Origin: Pigmentiphaga litoralis
GTDB taxonomy: Bacteria > Pseudomonadota > Gammaproteobacteria > Burkholderiales > Burkholderiaceae_B
DNA length: 64,000 nucleotides
Assembly: GCF_013408655.1 (NCBI RefSeq)
Contig: NZ_JACCBP010000001.1
Coordinates: 1,240,001-1,304,000 of the forward strand
Direction: 5' to 3'
Positions 1 through 9,059 of this stretch are shown here, piece by piece. The notes under the pieces are model-generated. The model was not told the origin of the DNA. It saw only the letters and a program-made list of their open reading frames with translations, and did not search any database. How positions within the stretch are numbered: the first letter of the stretch is position 1; every line of letters begins with the position of its first letter. The translations under genes were made by a program, and so were the position numbers.

Positions 1-348
1 GCCCGGCGAGCAGCTGATCACGGCGCCCGGACGGCCACTCCAGGAACTGCCGCCGTAAGGCCGCGAGCCCACGTCGATGGCGTTCTTGAGCGCGGCCGGC
101 ACCGAGCGGTTGTATTCCGGCGTCAGGAACATGACGGCGTCGGCTGCCTGCACTTCCTTGCGGAACCGGGTCCATGCCGCGGGCGCCGCATCGCCGTCCA
201 GGTCTTCGTTGTAGAGCGGCAAATCGCCGATCTCGACAATGGACAGCTTCAGGGTGTCTGGAGCCACGTCAGCCAGGGCGTGGGCCAGCATGCGGGTGTA
301 GGAGCCTTTGCGCAGGCTGCCGACAAGAACGGCGACGTTGAGGGTCAT
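1..348 (-). CDS. NADPH-dependent FMN reductase family protein (partial, C-terminus beyond window)
   Basis: The reading frame starts at 348 with ATG, has a GGAG ribosome site about 8 nt upstream, and is still open at base 1, so only the first 116 residues are visible. The N-terminus MTLNVAVLVGSLRKGSYTR has the flavodoxin-like phosphate loop (GSLRKGSYTR) of the NADPH-dependent FMN/quinone reductases (ChrR/ArsH-like). The later motif LTPEYNRSVPAALKNAID, around residues 77-94, is the family's flavin-ring segment. Members are cytosolic dimers that reduce FMN, quinones or chromate with NAD(P)H; the physiological substrate cannot be told from sequence. It is divergent from the SOS cassette and shares a roughly 200-bp upstream region with it. 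Confidence 0.85.
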   Translation of the reverse strand, partial: MTLNVAVLVGSLRKGSYTRMLAHALADVAPDTLKLSIVEIGDLPLYNEDLDGDAAPAAWTRFRKEVQAADAVMFLTPEYNRSVPAALKNAIDVGSRPYGGSSWSGRPGAVISCSPG

Positions 349-506
349 TTGGGATCTCCAGACATTGGGAAGGTAGGGAATCAGGGGGCGCAACGCATCT
401 TAGCAACCTCATGCACCCTGGCGAAAGGATGGCAAGGCACCGATAACAAACGGACTCAGGCTTGAGCATCTCTTACAGAACCACATTGCCGGCCCGCCGC
501 GAAACA

Positions 507-522
507 CTGTATATTTGTACAG
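507..522 (+). promoter_or_regulatory. LexA (SOS) box upstream of imuA
   Basis: CTGTATATTTGTACAG matches the classic CTG-N10-CAG SOS box with an AT-rich core. It ends 23 bp before the chosen imuA start and lies where a promoter would be expected. A LexA box is the known control of imuA-imuB-dnaE2 cassettes, so DNA damage should induce this operon. Confidence 0.9.
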
Positions 523-545
523 TCTTTTCTTGGTTGGAGCCCGTC

Positions 546-1541
546 ATGCAGATTCTTGCACACCCGCCGTCCGTCCGCCCGGGTGCCTCCAGCCGGGGGG
601 CTGCCTTGCGGCCTGCCGCAGCGTCGCCATCGTTGCAGTTACCGCTCACGCCTGCGCCGCAATCGCCTCAGGGACAGCCGGCCTCGGTGCAGGCAGCACC
701 GCCGCAGCCCGCGCCGTTGCAGCCCGCGCCGTCGCCCGCGGCGCCGTCCCCCGAAAGCCTGCACCCGTCCTTGTGGCGCGGTTCGCAACTGGCGCGGTCC
801 GGGCAGCCCTGCCTGCCCACCGGGCATGACGCCCTGTCGGCCGAACTGCCGGGCGGCGGCTGGCCCATGGGTACCCTGGTCGACCTGCTCGTTTCGCAAC
901 CGGGCATTGGCGAACTGCGGCTGCTGCAGCCGGTGCTCAATACCCTGCCGCCGCAGCGGCGCATTGTGCTGCTGCAGCCGCCCTTCATTCCCCAGGTCGC
1001 CAGCTGGAGCGCGTGGGGGCTGTCGTCGTCGCAATTGCTGTGGCTCAAGCCCGACCGCACGGCCGATGCCTTGTGGGCGGCCGAACAGGTGCTCAAGAAC
1101 GGCAGTTGCGGCGCCCTGCTCTATTGGCAACCGCAGATCCGTCCCGAATCGCTGCGCCGCCTGCACCTGGCCGCCCAGTCCGCCGACACCCTCTTCTTTC
1201 TGTTCCGCCCCGCCAAGGTCGCCCAGGACGCGTCGCCCTCTCCCTTGCGCCTGCTGCTGCAACCCGCGGGGGATCAGGTGCGGATCGACATCGTCAAGCG
1301 CCGCGGCCCCAGCCACGACCGGCCCCTGTTCGTGACTCTGGGCGCGCCCAGCTTCGGCGTCAAGGCGCCGGCCACGGTTCCTGCCACCCCGGTTCCTGCC
1401 ACCCCGGTTCTTGCAACGGCGGCCACCCCGGCGGTCCCTGGCCTGCCGGTCACATCCTCTATCGAGTCCGACGATGCGCTTGTGGATCAGCGTGTACCTG
1501 ACGCGCCTCAGCCTCGACGTGTTGTGCCCGAGCTGGTCTGA
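546..1541 (+). CDS. imuA: ImuA, SOS cell-division-inhibitor-like component of the mutasome
   Basis: This 331-residue protein is the first gene of the three-gene DNA-damage mutagenesis cassette. ImuA is a RecA/SulA-like protein thought to help assemble ImuB and DnaE2 into a translesion polymerase. The start at 546 (MQILAHPP) is preferred because a GGAG site precedes it and because the LexA box at 507-522 lies inside any longer version. Residues 1-80 are a low-complexity Pro/Ala/Gln region, and the C-terminus (about 285-331) repeats VPATP-like units. The conserved part begins near SLWRGSQL and includes LSAELPGGGWPMGTLVDLL, typical of ImuA. The end overlaps imuB by 68 nt in another frame, which suggests translational coupling. 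Confidence 0.9.
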   Translation: MQILAHPPSVRPGASSRGAALRPAAASPSLQLPLTPAPQSPQGQPASVQAAPPQPAPLQPAPSPAAPSPESLHPSLWRGSQLARSGQPCLPTGHDALSAELPGGGWPMGTLVDLLVSQPGIGELRLLQPVLNTLPPQRRIVLLQPPFIPQVASWSAWGLSSSQLLWLKPDRTADALWAAEQVLKNGSCGALLYWQPQIRPESLRRLHLAAQSADTLFFLFRPAKVAQDASPSPLRLLLQPAGDQVRIDIVKRRGPSHDRPLFVTLGAPSFGVKAPATVPATPVPATPVLATAATPAVPGLPVTSSIESDDALVDQRVPDAPQPRRVVPELV

Positions 1542-2940
1542 GTCGCCTGCCCACGGGCAGGTGATCCTCGACCACGACAAGGTGCGCGCCATGACGCCGT
1601 CCGCCGCCGCCATGGGGGTGCGTCCCGGCATGCGCCGGGGCGGCGTGTCCACGATCGCGCCCGAAGCCACGCTGCTCGACCGCGACCCGGTGCGCGAAGC
1701 GTCGGCCCTGAACGACATCGCCTTGTGCCTGCTGCAGTACACCCCCGAAGTGGCCATGGCCGCCGACGACAGCCTGCTGCTCGATGTCAGCGCCAGCCTG
1801 CTCGCCTTTGGCGGGCCGCGGGGCATCTGCCGGCGCATCCGGCAGTCCATGGCGCTGCTGGGTTTCCATGCGCAGCTGGGCATGGCGCCCACCGCGCAGG
1901 GGGCCTGGCTCATGGCGCGCGCGCCGCGCCGCGGCCATCGACGCATGCTGCGCCAACCGTCCCTGGCCAGACGCATGGACGGCCTGTCGTGCCACCTTCT
2001 GCCGCCCGCCCGGCCGCATCTGGACTGGCTGGAAGGCATCGGCTGCCGCACCCTGGGTGCACTGGCCAAATTGCCGCGGGCCGGCCTGCAACGCCGCTGC
2101 GGCAAGGACATCAGCGTGGCGCTGGATCGGGCCATGGGCGCGGCGCCCGAACTGTTCGACTGGGTCGTGGCGCCCTCCACCTTCCAGGCCAAGCTGGAAC
2201 TGATCGAACGGATCGACCATGCCGATGCGGTGCTGTTCGTTGCCCATCGCCTGATCCAGCAGATGACGGGGTGGCTGGTCGCGCAGCACCTGGCGGTGGC
2301 GCGAATAGAACTTGCCCTGGATCATGAACGGGGCCGGCATGCCATCCCGCCGACCCTGCTGCAGATCTCGCTGGCCGAACCCGCCTGGCATCCCGAACAT
2401 CTGGTGCGGCTGCTGAAAGAAAAACTGGCGCAGCTGGTGCTGACGGCGCCCGTGATCGCGGTCACCCTGTCGGCGCCCGACGTCGCGGCGCGTACCCTGC
2501 CGTCCGAATCCTTGTTTCCCGAGCCGGGCGGCACGCCCGCCGATCACAACCGGCTATTGGAATTGCTGACGGCGCGCCTGGGTGCCGACAAGGTACTGCA
2601 GCCGCTGCCCAAGGCGGATCACCGGCCGGAAATCGCCAATGGCTGGCAGCCGGCGCCGCAGCCCAAGGCCAGGCCGGCGCCCGTGGCGCCTGCTGCCGAC
2701 CGGCCCTTCTGGCTGCTCGAACAACCGATTGCATTGGTCATGCAGCAGCACCGGCCCGTGTACGGGTCACGCCTGAAGATGCTGCGCGGTCCCGACCGGC
2801 TCGAAACCGGCTGGTGGGACGACGCCCCGGCTTCGCGCGACTACTTCATTGCCGAATCCGATAACCAGGTCCGCTACTGGATCTACCGCGAACGGGTCGA
2901 CGACGACATCCGCTGGTTCCTGCACGGGTTGTTCGCATGA
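1474..2940 (+). CDS. imuB: ImuB, Y-family polymerase-like mutasome scaffold
   Basis: This 488-residue protein is the second gene of the cassette. The N-terminus MRLWISVYLTRLSLDVL is typical of ImuB, a DinB/UmuC-family protein that lacks the catalytic acidic residues and serves as an adaptor between ImuA, DnaE2 and the beta clamp. The region VRPGMRRGGVSTIAPEATLLDRD corresponds to the Y-family palm, where active polymerases carry the metal-binding residues. A helix-hairpin-helix-like stretch (LEGIGCRTLGALAKLPRAGL) follows at about residues 189-208. The start at 1474 lies inside the imuA coding region and no strong ribosome site is visible, so expression probably depends on coupling to imuA. The stop overlaps the dnaE2 start as ATGA. 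Confidence 0.9.
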   Translation: MRLWISVYLTRLSLDVLCPSWSESPAHGQVILDHDKVRAMTPSAAAMGVRPGMRRGGVSTIAPEATLLDRDPVREASALNDIALCLLQYTPEVAMAADDSLLLDVSASLLAFGGPRGICRRIRQSMALLGFHAQLGMAPTAQGAWLMARAPRRGHRRMLRQPSLARRMDGLSCHLLPPARPHLDWLEGIGCRTLGALAKLPRAGLQRRCGKDISVALDRAMGAAPELFDWVVAPSTFQAKLELIERIDHADAVLFVAHRLIQQMTGWLVAQHLAVARIELALDHERGRHAIPPTLLQISLAEPAWHPEHLVRLLKEKLAQLVLTAPVIAVTLSAPDVAARTLPSESLFPEPGGTPADHNRLLELLTARLGADKVLQPLPKADHRPEIANGWQPAPQPKARPAPVAPAADRPFWLLEQPIALVMQQHRPVYGSRLKMLRGPDRLETGWWDDAPASRDYFIAESDNQVRYWIYRERVDDDIRWFLHGLFA

Positions 2941-5900
2941 GCGCGCAGGCCTCCTTGTTCACGCCCATGCTGCCGGCCTATGCCGAGCTGCAGAGCCTGT
3001 CGAATTTCTCGTTCCTGCGCGGCGCCTCGCACCCCGAAGAACTGGTCATGCGCGCGGCTGCCCTGGGCTATTCGGCATTGGCAGTGACCGACGAATGTTC
3101 GCTTGCCGGTGTCGTGCGCGCGCATGTGCAGGCCAAGGATCCCGAAACACCGATCAAGCTCATCGTCGGCAGCCAGTTCACCCTGACCAAGCCCGACGGC
3201 ACGCCCGCGTTGTCGCTGGTGGCGCTGGCCCAGAACCGCAATGGCTACGGCAACCTGTGCGAACTGATCACCCTGGCCCGCACGCGCGCCGACAAGGGCA
3301 GCTACCTGGTTATTGCCAACGACTTCACGTCGCCTCCGCCAGACCTGGCACACCTGCGGGGGCTGCCCGATTGCCAGATCATCCTGTCGGTCGACTACGG
3401 CATCGATCCCGACACGCTGTCGGCCCAGGCCGCGTGGGTAGCTGCCGTGTTTCCCGGGCGCTGCCGCCTCGGGCTGTGCCTGCTGAACCGCGCGCAAGAC
3501 ACCCGGCATCGCGCCGTGGTGGAACAGATCGCCGCCCTGCACGACCTGCCCATCGTGGCCACCGGGCAGGTCGAAATGCACGTGCGATCCCGCAAGCCCC
3601 TGCACGACACGATGTGCGCCATCCGGCTCGGCAAACCGGTGGCCGACTGCGGCTTTGCGCTGTCGCAGAATGCCGAGCAGCACGTGCGGTCGCGTCTGCA
3701 CCTTGCCAATCTGTACAAACCGGACGTGCTGGCCGAAACCCTGAAGGTGGCCGACAGCTGCACGTTTTCGCTCGACGAACTCAAGTACGAATACCCGGAA
3801 GAAGTGGTGCCGCCCGGCGAAACGCCCGGCAGCTATCTGCGCCGCGAAACCTGGGCCGGCGCGCACGAACGTTTCGGACCGGCCCTGCCCCCCAAGCTGG
3901 TGGCGCAGCTCACGCGTGAACTCGACCTGATCGTCGAACTCAATTACGAAGCCTATTTCCTGACGGTGTATGACATCGTCAAATTCGCCCGCAATCACCG
4001 CATCCTGTGCCAGGGCCGGGGGTCGGCCGCCAACTCGGCGGTGTGCTTCTGCCTGGGGATCACGGCCGTCTCGCCCATGGAAAGCGAACTGCTGTTCGAA
4101 CGCTTCATCAGCCGCGAACGTTCCGAGCCGCCCGACATCGACGTGGACTTCGAACACCAGCGGCGCGAAGAAGTGATCCAGTACATCTACGCCAAATACG
4201 GACGTGACCGGGCGGCGCTGACGGCGGTGGTCATCAGCTATCGGCCGCGCAGCGTGTTGCGCGATGTCGGCAAGGCGCTGGGCGTCGACCTGGCCGTGGT
4301 CGATCAGGTGGCCAAGACCCACCAGTGGTGGGACGGCAAGGCAGGCCTGAACAAACGGTTCGTGGAATGTGGCTTCGATCCGGAATCGCTGCATGCGCAG
4401 CGCTGGGGCGCCTTGTCGGAAAGGCTGATGGGCTTTCCGCGCCATCTGTCGCAGCACCCGGGTGGCTTTGTCATGTCGCGCGGCAAGCTGTCGCGGCTGG
4501 TGCCGATCGAAAACGCCACCATGGCCGACCGCAGCGTGGTGCAGTGGGACAAGGACGACCTGGATGCGGTCGGCCTGCTCAAGGTCGACGTGCTGGCGCT
4601 GGGCATGCTGACGGTCATCCGCCGCGCGCTCGACCTGGTGTCGCAGCAGCGCGGCCGCGTGCTCGAGATGTACCAGATCCCGGCCGACGACACGGCCACC
4701 TATGACATGATCTGCGCCGCCGACACCATGGGCGTGTTCCAGATCGAATCTCGCGCGCAGATGACCATGCTGCCCCGGCTGCGCCCACGGCGGCTGTACG
4801 ACCTGGTGGTGGAAGTGGCCATTGTGCGGCCGGGCCCGATCCAGGGCGGCATGGTCCACCCCTACCTTAAACGCCGGCAGGGGCTGGAACCGATCGAGTA
4901 CCCCAGCCCGCAGGTGGAGCAGGCCCTGGCCCGGACCCTGGGCGTGCCGATCTTCCAGGAACAGGTCATGCAGATCGCGATCCTGGCCGGCGGCTATACG
5001 GCGGGTGAAGCCGATCAGCTGCGCCGGTCGATGGCAGCCTGGAAGCGCAAGGGCGGGCTCGAAAAGCACCGCACCAAACTCATGGCGGGCATGCTGGGCA
5101 ATGGGTATGACGTGGACTTTGCCGAGGCCATCTTCCGGCAGATCGAAGGGTTTGGCGAATATGGCTTTCCGGAATCGCATGCGTCCAGCTTCGCGCAACT
5201 GGCGTATGTCAGTTCGTGGCTCAAATGCCATGAACCCGAAGCCTTTCTGACCGCGCTGTTGAACAGCCAGCCGATGGGCTTTTATTCCCCTTACCAGCTG
5301 GTGCAGGACGCCAAGCGGCATGGGGTCAAGGTGCTGCCGGTCGATGTGTGCATCAGCGACTGGGACGCCAAACTCGACAACGCCACGCAGCCGCCGTCGG
5401 TGCGGATCGGGCTCAATCAGATCCAGGGGCTGGCCGAAGCCGTGGGCCGGCGCATTGTGGATGTGCGCCGGCAGCGCATGTTCACCGACACCACCGACCT
5501 GGGCCGCCGGGCCGGGCTGGACCGGCATAGCCTGCAGGCGCTGGCCGCCGCCAATGCGCTGCAGGCGCTTTCGGGCCACCGGCGCACGGCCTTGTGGGAA
5601 GCGGTCGACAGCGTGCCCGAACGGGGCCTGCTGCGCGACGCCGGCGTCCATGAACCGGCCCCCGACCTGCCCGCCCCGACGGAATCCGAAGAGATCGTGG
5701 CCGACTACCAGTCCTTGCGAATGACGCTGAACCGTCATCCGCTGGCCTTGCTGCGCGGCTATCTGGGCACCCGCGGGTTCATGGCAGCCGACCGGCTGAA
5801 CCAGTTCCCCGACGGCAGGCTGGCCCGCGCCGCAGGCATCGTGACCGTGCGCCAGCGGCCGGGCACGGCCCACGGCACCATCTTCGTCACCCTGGAAGAT

Positions 5901-6098
5901 GAAACCGGGCCGGTCAATGTGATCGTCTGGCCCAGCCTGGTGGACGCCCAGCGCAAGGAACTGCTGGGGTCGTCATTGTTGGGGGTCTATGGCATCTGGC
6001 AAAGCCACCAGGGCGTCCGCAGCCTGGTGGCGAAACGGCTGGTCGATCTGTCGGGGCTGCTTGGCAAGCTCAATACCGAAAGCCGCAATTTTCATTAG
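2937..6098 (+). CDS. dnaE2: Error-prone DNA polymerase III alpha subunit DnaE2
   Basis: At 1053 residues this has the usual DnaE2 length. It is the catalytic subunit of the SOS mutasome, a C-family polymerase doing mutagenic translesion synthesis. An N-terminal PHP domain starts at about residue 15 (YAELQSLSNFSFLRGASHPE). The polymerase metal-binding motif PPDIDVDF lies near residues 398-405, followed by SYRPRSVLRDVGKALG. The C-terminal part has an OB-fold (about 960-1010, GTIFVTLEDETGPVNVIVW). The start overlaps the imuB stop by 4 nt. The cassette is transcribed from the LexA-controlled promoter upstream of imuA. Confidence 0.96.
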   Translation: MSAQASLFTPMLPAYAELQSLSNFSFLRGASHPEELVMRAAALGYSALAVTDECSLAGVVRAHVQAKDPETPIKLIVGSQFTLTKPDGTPALSLVALAQNRNGYGNLCELITLARTRADKGSYLVIANDFTSPPPDLAHLRGLPDCQIILSVDYGIDPDTLSAQAAWVAAVFPGRCRLGLCLLNRAQDTRHRAVVEQIAALHDLPIVATGQVEMHVRSRKPLHDTMCAIRLGKPVADCGFALSQNAEQHVRSRLHLANLYKPDVLAETLKVADSCTFSLDELKYEYPEEVVPPGETPGSYLRRETWAGAHERFGPALPPKLVAQLTRELDLIVELNYEAYFLTVYDIVKFARNHRILCQGRGSAANSAVCFCLGITAVSPMESELLFERFISRERSEPPDIDVDFEHQRREEVIQYIYAKYGRDRAALTAVVISYRPRSVLRDVGKALGVDLAVVDQVAKTHQWWDGKAGLNKRFVECGFDPESLHAQRWGALSERLMGFPRHLSQHPGGFVMSRGKLSRLVPIENATMADRSVVQWDKDDLDAVGLLKVDVLALGMLTVIRRALDLVSQQRGRVLEMYQIPADDTATYDMICAADTMGVFQIESRAQMTMLPRLRPRRLYDLVVEVAIVRPGPIQGGMVHPYLKRRQGLEPIEYPSPQVEQALARTLGVPIFQEQVMQIAILAGGYTAGEADQLRRSMAAWKRKGGLEKHRTKLMAGMLGNGYDVDFAEAIFRQIEGFGEYGFPESHASSFAQLAYVSSWLKCHEPEAFLTALLNSQPMGFYSPYQLVQDAKRHGVKVLPVDVCISDWDAKLDNATQPPSVRIGLNQIQGLAEAVGRRIVDVRRQRMFTDTTDLGRRAGLDRHSLQALAAANALQALSGHRRTALWEAVDSVPERGLLRDAGVHEPAPDLPAPTESEEIVADYQSLRMTLNRHPLALLRGYLGTRGFMAADRLNQFPDGRLARAAGIVTVRQRPGTAHGTIFVTLEDETGPVNVIVWPSLVDAQRKELLGSSLLGVYGIWQSHQGVRSLVAKRLVDLSGLLGKLNTESRNFH

Positions 6099-6109
6099 CC
6101 TGGATAGAC

Positions 6110-6130
6110 GCGGGTCCGTTATCGGCCCGC
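6110..6130. terminator. Hairpin between the convergent dnaE2 and MgtC-like genes
   Basis: GCGGG-T-CCG, loop TTAT, CGG-CCCGC forms an 8-bp GC-rich stem with one bulged T. It starts 12 nt past the dnaE2 stop and lies between two genes that converge. There is no clear T-tract on either side, so it is only a candidate bidirectional terminator. Confidence 0.4.
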
Positions 6131-6172
6131 GCCCTGGTCAGACGCGGCAAGACGGCGACCTGGCCGCGCCGG

Positions 6173-6703
6173 TCATGGCATCAGCCTAGACCGGTCCTCG
6201 GGGCGCGCGCCGTTCGGCACTTCCACCAACGGCGGCGAACGTTTATCGGGCGCCACTTTGCGGACGGCAGCCAGGATGACCAGGGCAAACACCGTACTCA
6301 GAATGGCGGTGGCTTCGCGCCCCATGCCCGCGGCAATACCGATCGCCGCGGTCGCCCAGATGCTGGCCGCCGTGGTCACCCCGCGCACCTGCTGCTCGCC
6401 CAGCTTGATGATGGCCCCCGCGCCCAGAAAGCCGATGCCGGCGATCACGCCCTGCAACACGCGACTCATGTCAGCCAGCTGGGTCCCCGCCTGCAGCGGC
6501 ACCAGCACGAACAGCGCGGCGCCCACGGCCACCAGCATATGCGTGCGCAGCCCCGCCGCCGTGCCGCGCAATTCCCGTTCATACCCGAGCAGGCCGCCCA
6601 GCACCATCGCCACCAGCAGCCTGACGCAGACCCGCGTCATTTCGGCGACGTCGTGCAGGTCGGAAAACTCCGCGACGGTCGTGTTCCAGATTTCATTCCA
6701 CAT
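6173..6703 (-). CDS. MgtC/SapB family inner-membrane protein
   Basis: This 176-residue membrane protein has about four to five hydrophobic segments in its first 140 residues. The conserved MgtC features are visible: [18 protein letters not shown] near residue 28, [15 protein letters not shown] near 51, [16 protein letters not shown] near 85, and [19 protein letters not shown] near 108. MgtC-family proteins sit in the inner membrane and are linked to magnesium limitation, membrane potential and intramacrophage survival in pathogens; many environmental members have no known role. It lacks the long C-terminal domain of Salmonella MgtC. It converges on dnaE2 and has no obvious operon partner. Confidence 0.9.
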   Translation of the reverse strand: MWNEIWNTTVAEFSDLHDVAEMTRVCVRLLVAMVLGGLLGYERELRGTAAGLRTHMLVAVGAALFVLVPLQAGTQLADMSRVLQGVIAGIGFLGAGAIIKLGEQQVRGVTTAASIWATAAIGIAAGMGREATAILSTVFALVILAAVRKVAPDKRSPPLVEVPNGARPEDRSRLMP

Positions 6704-6898
6704 GCCTTGCCACTCCTGCCGGGCACCCCGACCCCAGCGATCCGGTTCATAAGATTGTCACGCGAAGCTTACGACAAGTCAGGTAAATGTCAGGTCACAA
6801 ACACGCGGCGGACGTAACCGGGCGTGGCAAATGAAAAACGGCGATGCCACGCAGTGCGCAGCATCGCCGTTTCGTACCCCCAGGCCGGGCGAGAAGCC

Positions 6899-7711
6899 TC
6901 AGCCCGCCAGCGGCGGCGCCGTGCCCTCCACCTGCACCCGGAAACCCGAGCGCACGTTGGGCCAGTAATCCCAGATCGCCTTGTGATGCGTGCAGCGGTT
7001 GTCCCAGAACGCGATCGAATGATTGCGCCAACGGAAGCGGCAGGTCCACTCCGGGCGGTTGCAGTGATCGATCAGGAATTTCAGGATCGCGTCGCTTTCC
7101 TTGGACGACAGCTCGTTGATCTTCGATGTGAAGTCGGTGTTCACATAGATCAGCTTCTTGCCGCTGACCGGGTGGCGCGTGATCACCGGATGCGAATTGA
7201 TCGGGGTTCCCGGACCGAACACACGCGTACCGTCGTGGGTAGCTGTCAGACCTTCCAGGTACACCTTCATGCGCGGCGACAGTGCTTCGTAAGCCGCATA
7301 CATGCTGGCGAACATCGTGTCGCCACCGCCATCGGGCGGCACCGTGTGGTTGTACAGCATGCTGCCCAGCGGCGGGATCGCGGCACACGACTGGTCGCTA
7401 TGGAAGTTTTCGCCCGAGATCTGCTTGGACGTCTCGTCGTAATGGAACTTCCGCACCAGCGGGTTATCCGTCGTCTTGCTGATCGTGTTCTTGCCGACAT
7501 GCTTGCCGAGCGGACCAAAATAGCTGGCGACACGAATCTGGTCTTCGAAGCTGATTTCCTGTTCGCGGAAGAACACCACCTGATACCGGATGAAGGCATC
7601 GTGCAGTTCTCGCTGCTGCAGGTCGGACAGGGGCTGGGTGAGATCGACGTTGCCGATCTCGGCGCCAATGTGCGGGGAGATTGGCGTGGCGGTAATGGAG
7701 GTATAGGACAT
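6899..7711 (-). CDS. TauD/TfdA-family Fe(II)/2-oxoglutarate dioxygenase
   Basis: This 270-residue cytosolic enzyme belongs to the family that hydroxylates taurine, 2,4-D, alkylsulfates and related substrates with O2 and 2-oxoglutarate. The iron ligands are visible as H104 and D106 (FHSDQSC) and H243 (WDNRCTHHKA). R258 (SGFRVQVEG) is the likely 2-oxoglutarate-binding arginine. The start at 7711 has a GAGGAAACC ribosome site. The substrate cannot be deduced: sulfonate is possible given the sulfur genes at 19-28 kb, but they are 12 kb away. A LysR gene on the same strand lies 174 bp upstream and a candidate ligand receptor lies beyond it. Confidence 0.9.
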   Translation of the reverse strand: MSYTSITATPISPHIGAEIGNVDLTQPLSDLQQRELHDAFIRYQVVFFREQEISFEDQIRVASYFGPLGKHVGKNTISKTTDNPLVRKFHYDETSKQISGENFHSDQSCAAIPPLGSMLYNHTVPPDGGGDTMFASMYAAYEALSPRMKVYLEGLTATHDGTRVFGPGTPINSHPVITRHPVSGKKLIYVNTDFTSKINELSSKESDAILKFLIDHCNRPEWTCRFRWRNHSIAFWDNRCTHHKAIWDYWPNVRSGFRVQVEGTAPPLAG

Positions 7712-7885
7712 GGTTTCCTCTGCAAGGCAAACGGCTGGCGTTCACCGCCTGTAACAGGCGGCCCGCGATGACCGTTCAGTGACGACATCATGCGCGCCCC
7801 ACCCCTGCTTCGCCAGACGCCAGAAGCCACTACTTGATATGCAGAAGGTGCATAGCAATCACGCCGGGCCGCCCGCCAGCGACAC

Positions 7886-8842
7886 TTATGCCCGTTTGGC
7901 CTCGTTCAGCCAGGCTTCCCGCGCGTCGTCGGGCAGCACCAGCGTCTCAAGCGCCACCTGCCGCAGCATGTCGACCATCTTGGTCGCCAGCAGCGTGGGC
8001 GGACGACGGCTCGCGGTCACCAGGCAGATGGTCGAACTCATGATCGGATCGACCAGGGGGCAGATCAGCAATTCGTCGGCGTGCTGCGACGCGTGCAAAC
8101 CTGCACGCAAGACGTTGTACGGGACGACGGCGGCGCCCAGCCCGTTGCCGACCAGCGCCTCGATCGACGCAACGCCATCGATCTCGAAAGCGACGTCAAG
8201 CTCGAAACCCTGACGGCTTGCCTCGGCATCCACCCGCGATCGCAGCGGGTGCGGCTCGCACGGAAAAATCAGGGAATGATCCGCAAGCTGCGAAAACGAC
8301 ACCGTGCTCAGCCCGGCGTTTTCCGGCGACTTGCGCAGGATCAGGCACATCGGTTCGGTCACCAGGCGTTCCACCTGCGTCAGCGACGACGCGACCGGGT
8401 CGTACACCAGCGTGGCGTCGATCTTGTCGGCCACCAGCCGTTCATGCAGTGAGGTGCTCAAGGCTTCGACGATCGTCAGCCGCGCCTGCGGGAAGCGCGC
8501 GCTGAAGGCCCGCACCAGCGGCACGGTCAGCACGCGTCCCAGCGACGGCGGCAGACCCACCACCACCCGGCCGGTAATGTCGGCTTCGGCCTTGCTCAGC
8601 GCCTGGCTGGCGGCCTCGAACTGTTGCAGCACGCTCTTGGCAAACGCCAGGAACTGTTCGCCGGCATCGGTCAGGACAATGCCCCGGCCATGCCGGTGGA
8701 ACAGATTCTTGCGCAATTCGACTTCAAGCTGGCGCACCTGCCGGCTCAGGAAAGGCTGGCCGGTATCAAGCGCCGCCGCGGCCCGGCTGAAACTGCCATG
8801 CTCCGCAACACGTACGAAATACTCCAGCTGCTTGAAATCCAT
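7886..8842 (-). CDS. LysR-family transcriptional regulator
   Basis: This 318-residue regulator starts at 8842 with MDFKQLEYFVRVAEHGSFS, the standard start of LysR proteins. A longer frame upstream carries no conserved sequence. The N-terminal winged helix-turn-helix includes SRAAAALDTGQPFLSRQVRQLE at about residues 18-39, and the rest is the effector-binding domain. It is transcribed away from the Bug receptor gene at 9060 and lies upstream of the TauD-like dioxygenase on the same strand. It may control either, since LysR proteins often regulate the divergent neighbour. The C-terminus (DDAREAWLNEAKRA) is slightly longer than usual. Confidence 0.92.
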   Translation of the reverse strand: MDFKQLEYFVRVAEHGSFSRAAAALDTGQPFLSRQVRQLEVELRKNLFHRHGRGIVLTDAGEQFLAFAKSVLQQFEAASQALSKAEADITGRVVVGLPPSLGRVLTVPLVRAFSARFPQARLTIVEALSTSLHERLVADKIDATLVYDPVASSLTQVERLVTEPMCLILRKSPENAGLSTVSFSQLADHSLIFPCEPHPLRSRVDAEASRQGFELDVAFEIDGVASIEALVGNGLGAAVVPYNVLRAGLHASQHADELLICPLVDPIMSSTICLVTASRRPPTLLATKMVDMLRQVALETLVLPDDAREAWLNEAKRA

Positions 8843-8951
8843 GTTCCGCCACTCCGCCGACAAGGCGCCACCATAACCGTCCGCTGCCATCGATGCAATA
8901 TCGGCATACCTCGGGAACAGCCAGTGGATCGTCAGCCGGGCCCGAAATGGC

Positions 8952-8979
8952 TTGACACTCTGTTACCACGACCAATAAT
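8952..8979 (+). promoter_or_regulatory. Sigma-70-like promoter for the Bug receptor gene at 9060
   Basis: A perfect -35 hexamer TTGACA (8952-8957) is followed after 16 bp by AATAAT (8974-8979). It lies about 80 bp upstream of the receptor start and is downstream of, and divergent from, the LysR gene. Confidence 0.6.
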
Positions 8980-9059
8980 GTGTCGCCTGCAAACCACTGG
9001 ACCGTATACGAAACAAGTCGCTGCAACGCATCTCCTACCATCTGCCAGAGTGAGTCACC

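Noticed and set aside
2883..5873. A 996-codon antisense open frame opposite dnaE2
   Set aside because: dnaE2 on the other strand is a full, well-conserved gene. Long antisense frames are expected in GC-rich coding DNA, and this one has low-complexity His/Arg/Gln/Gly sequence.
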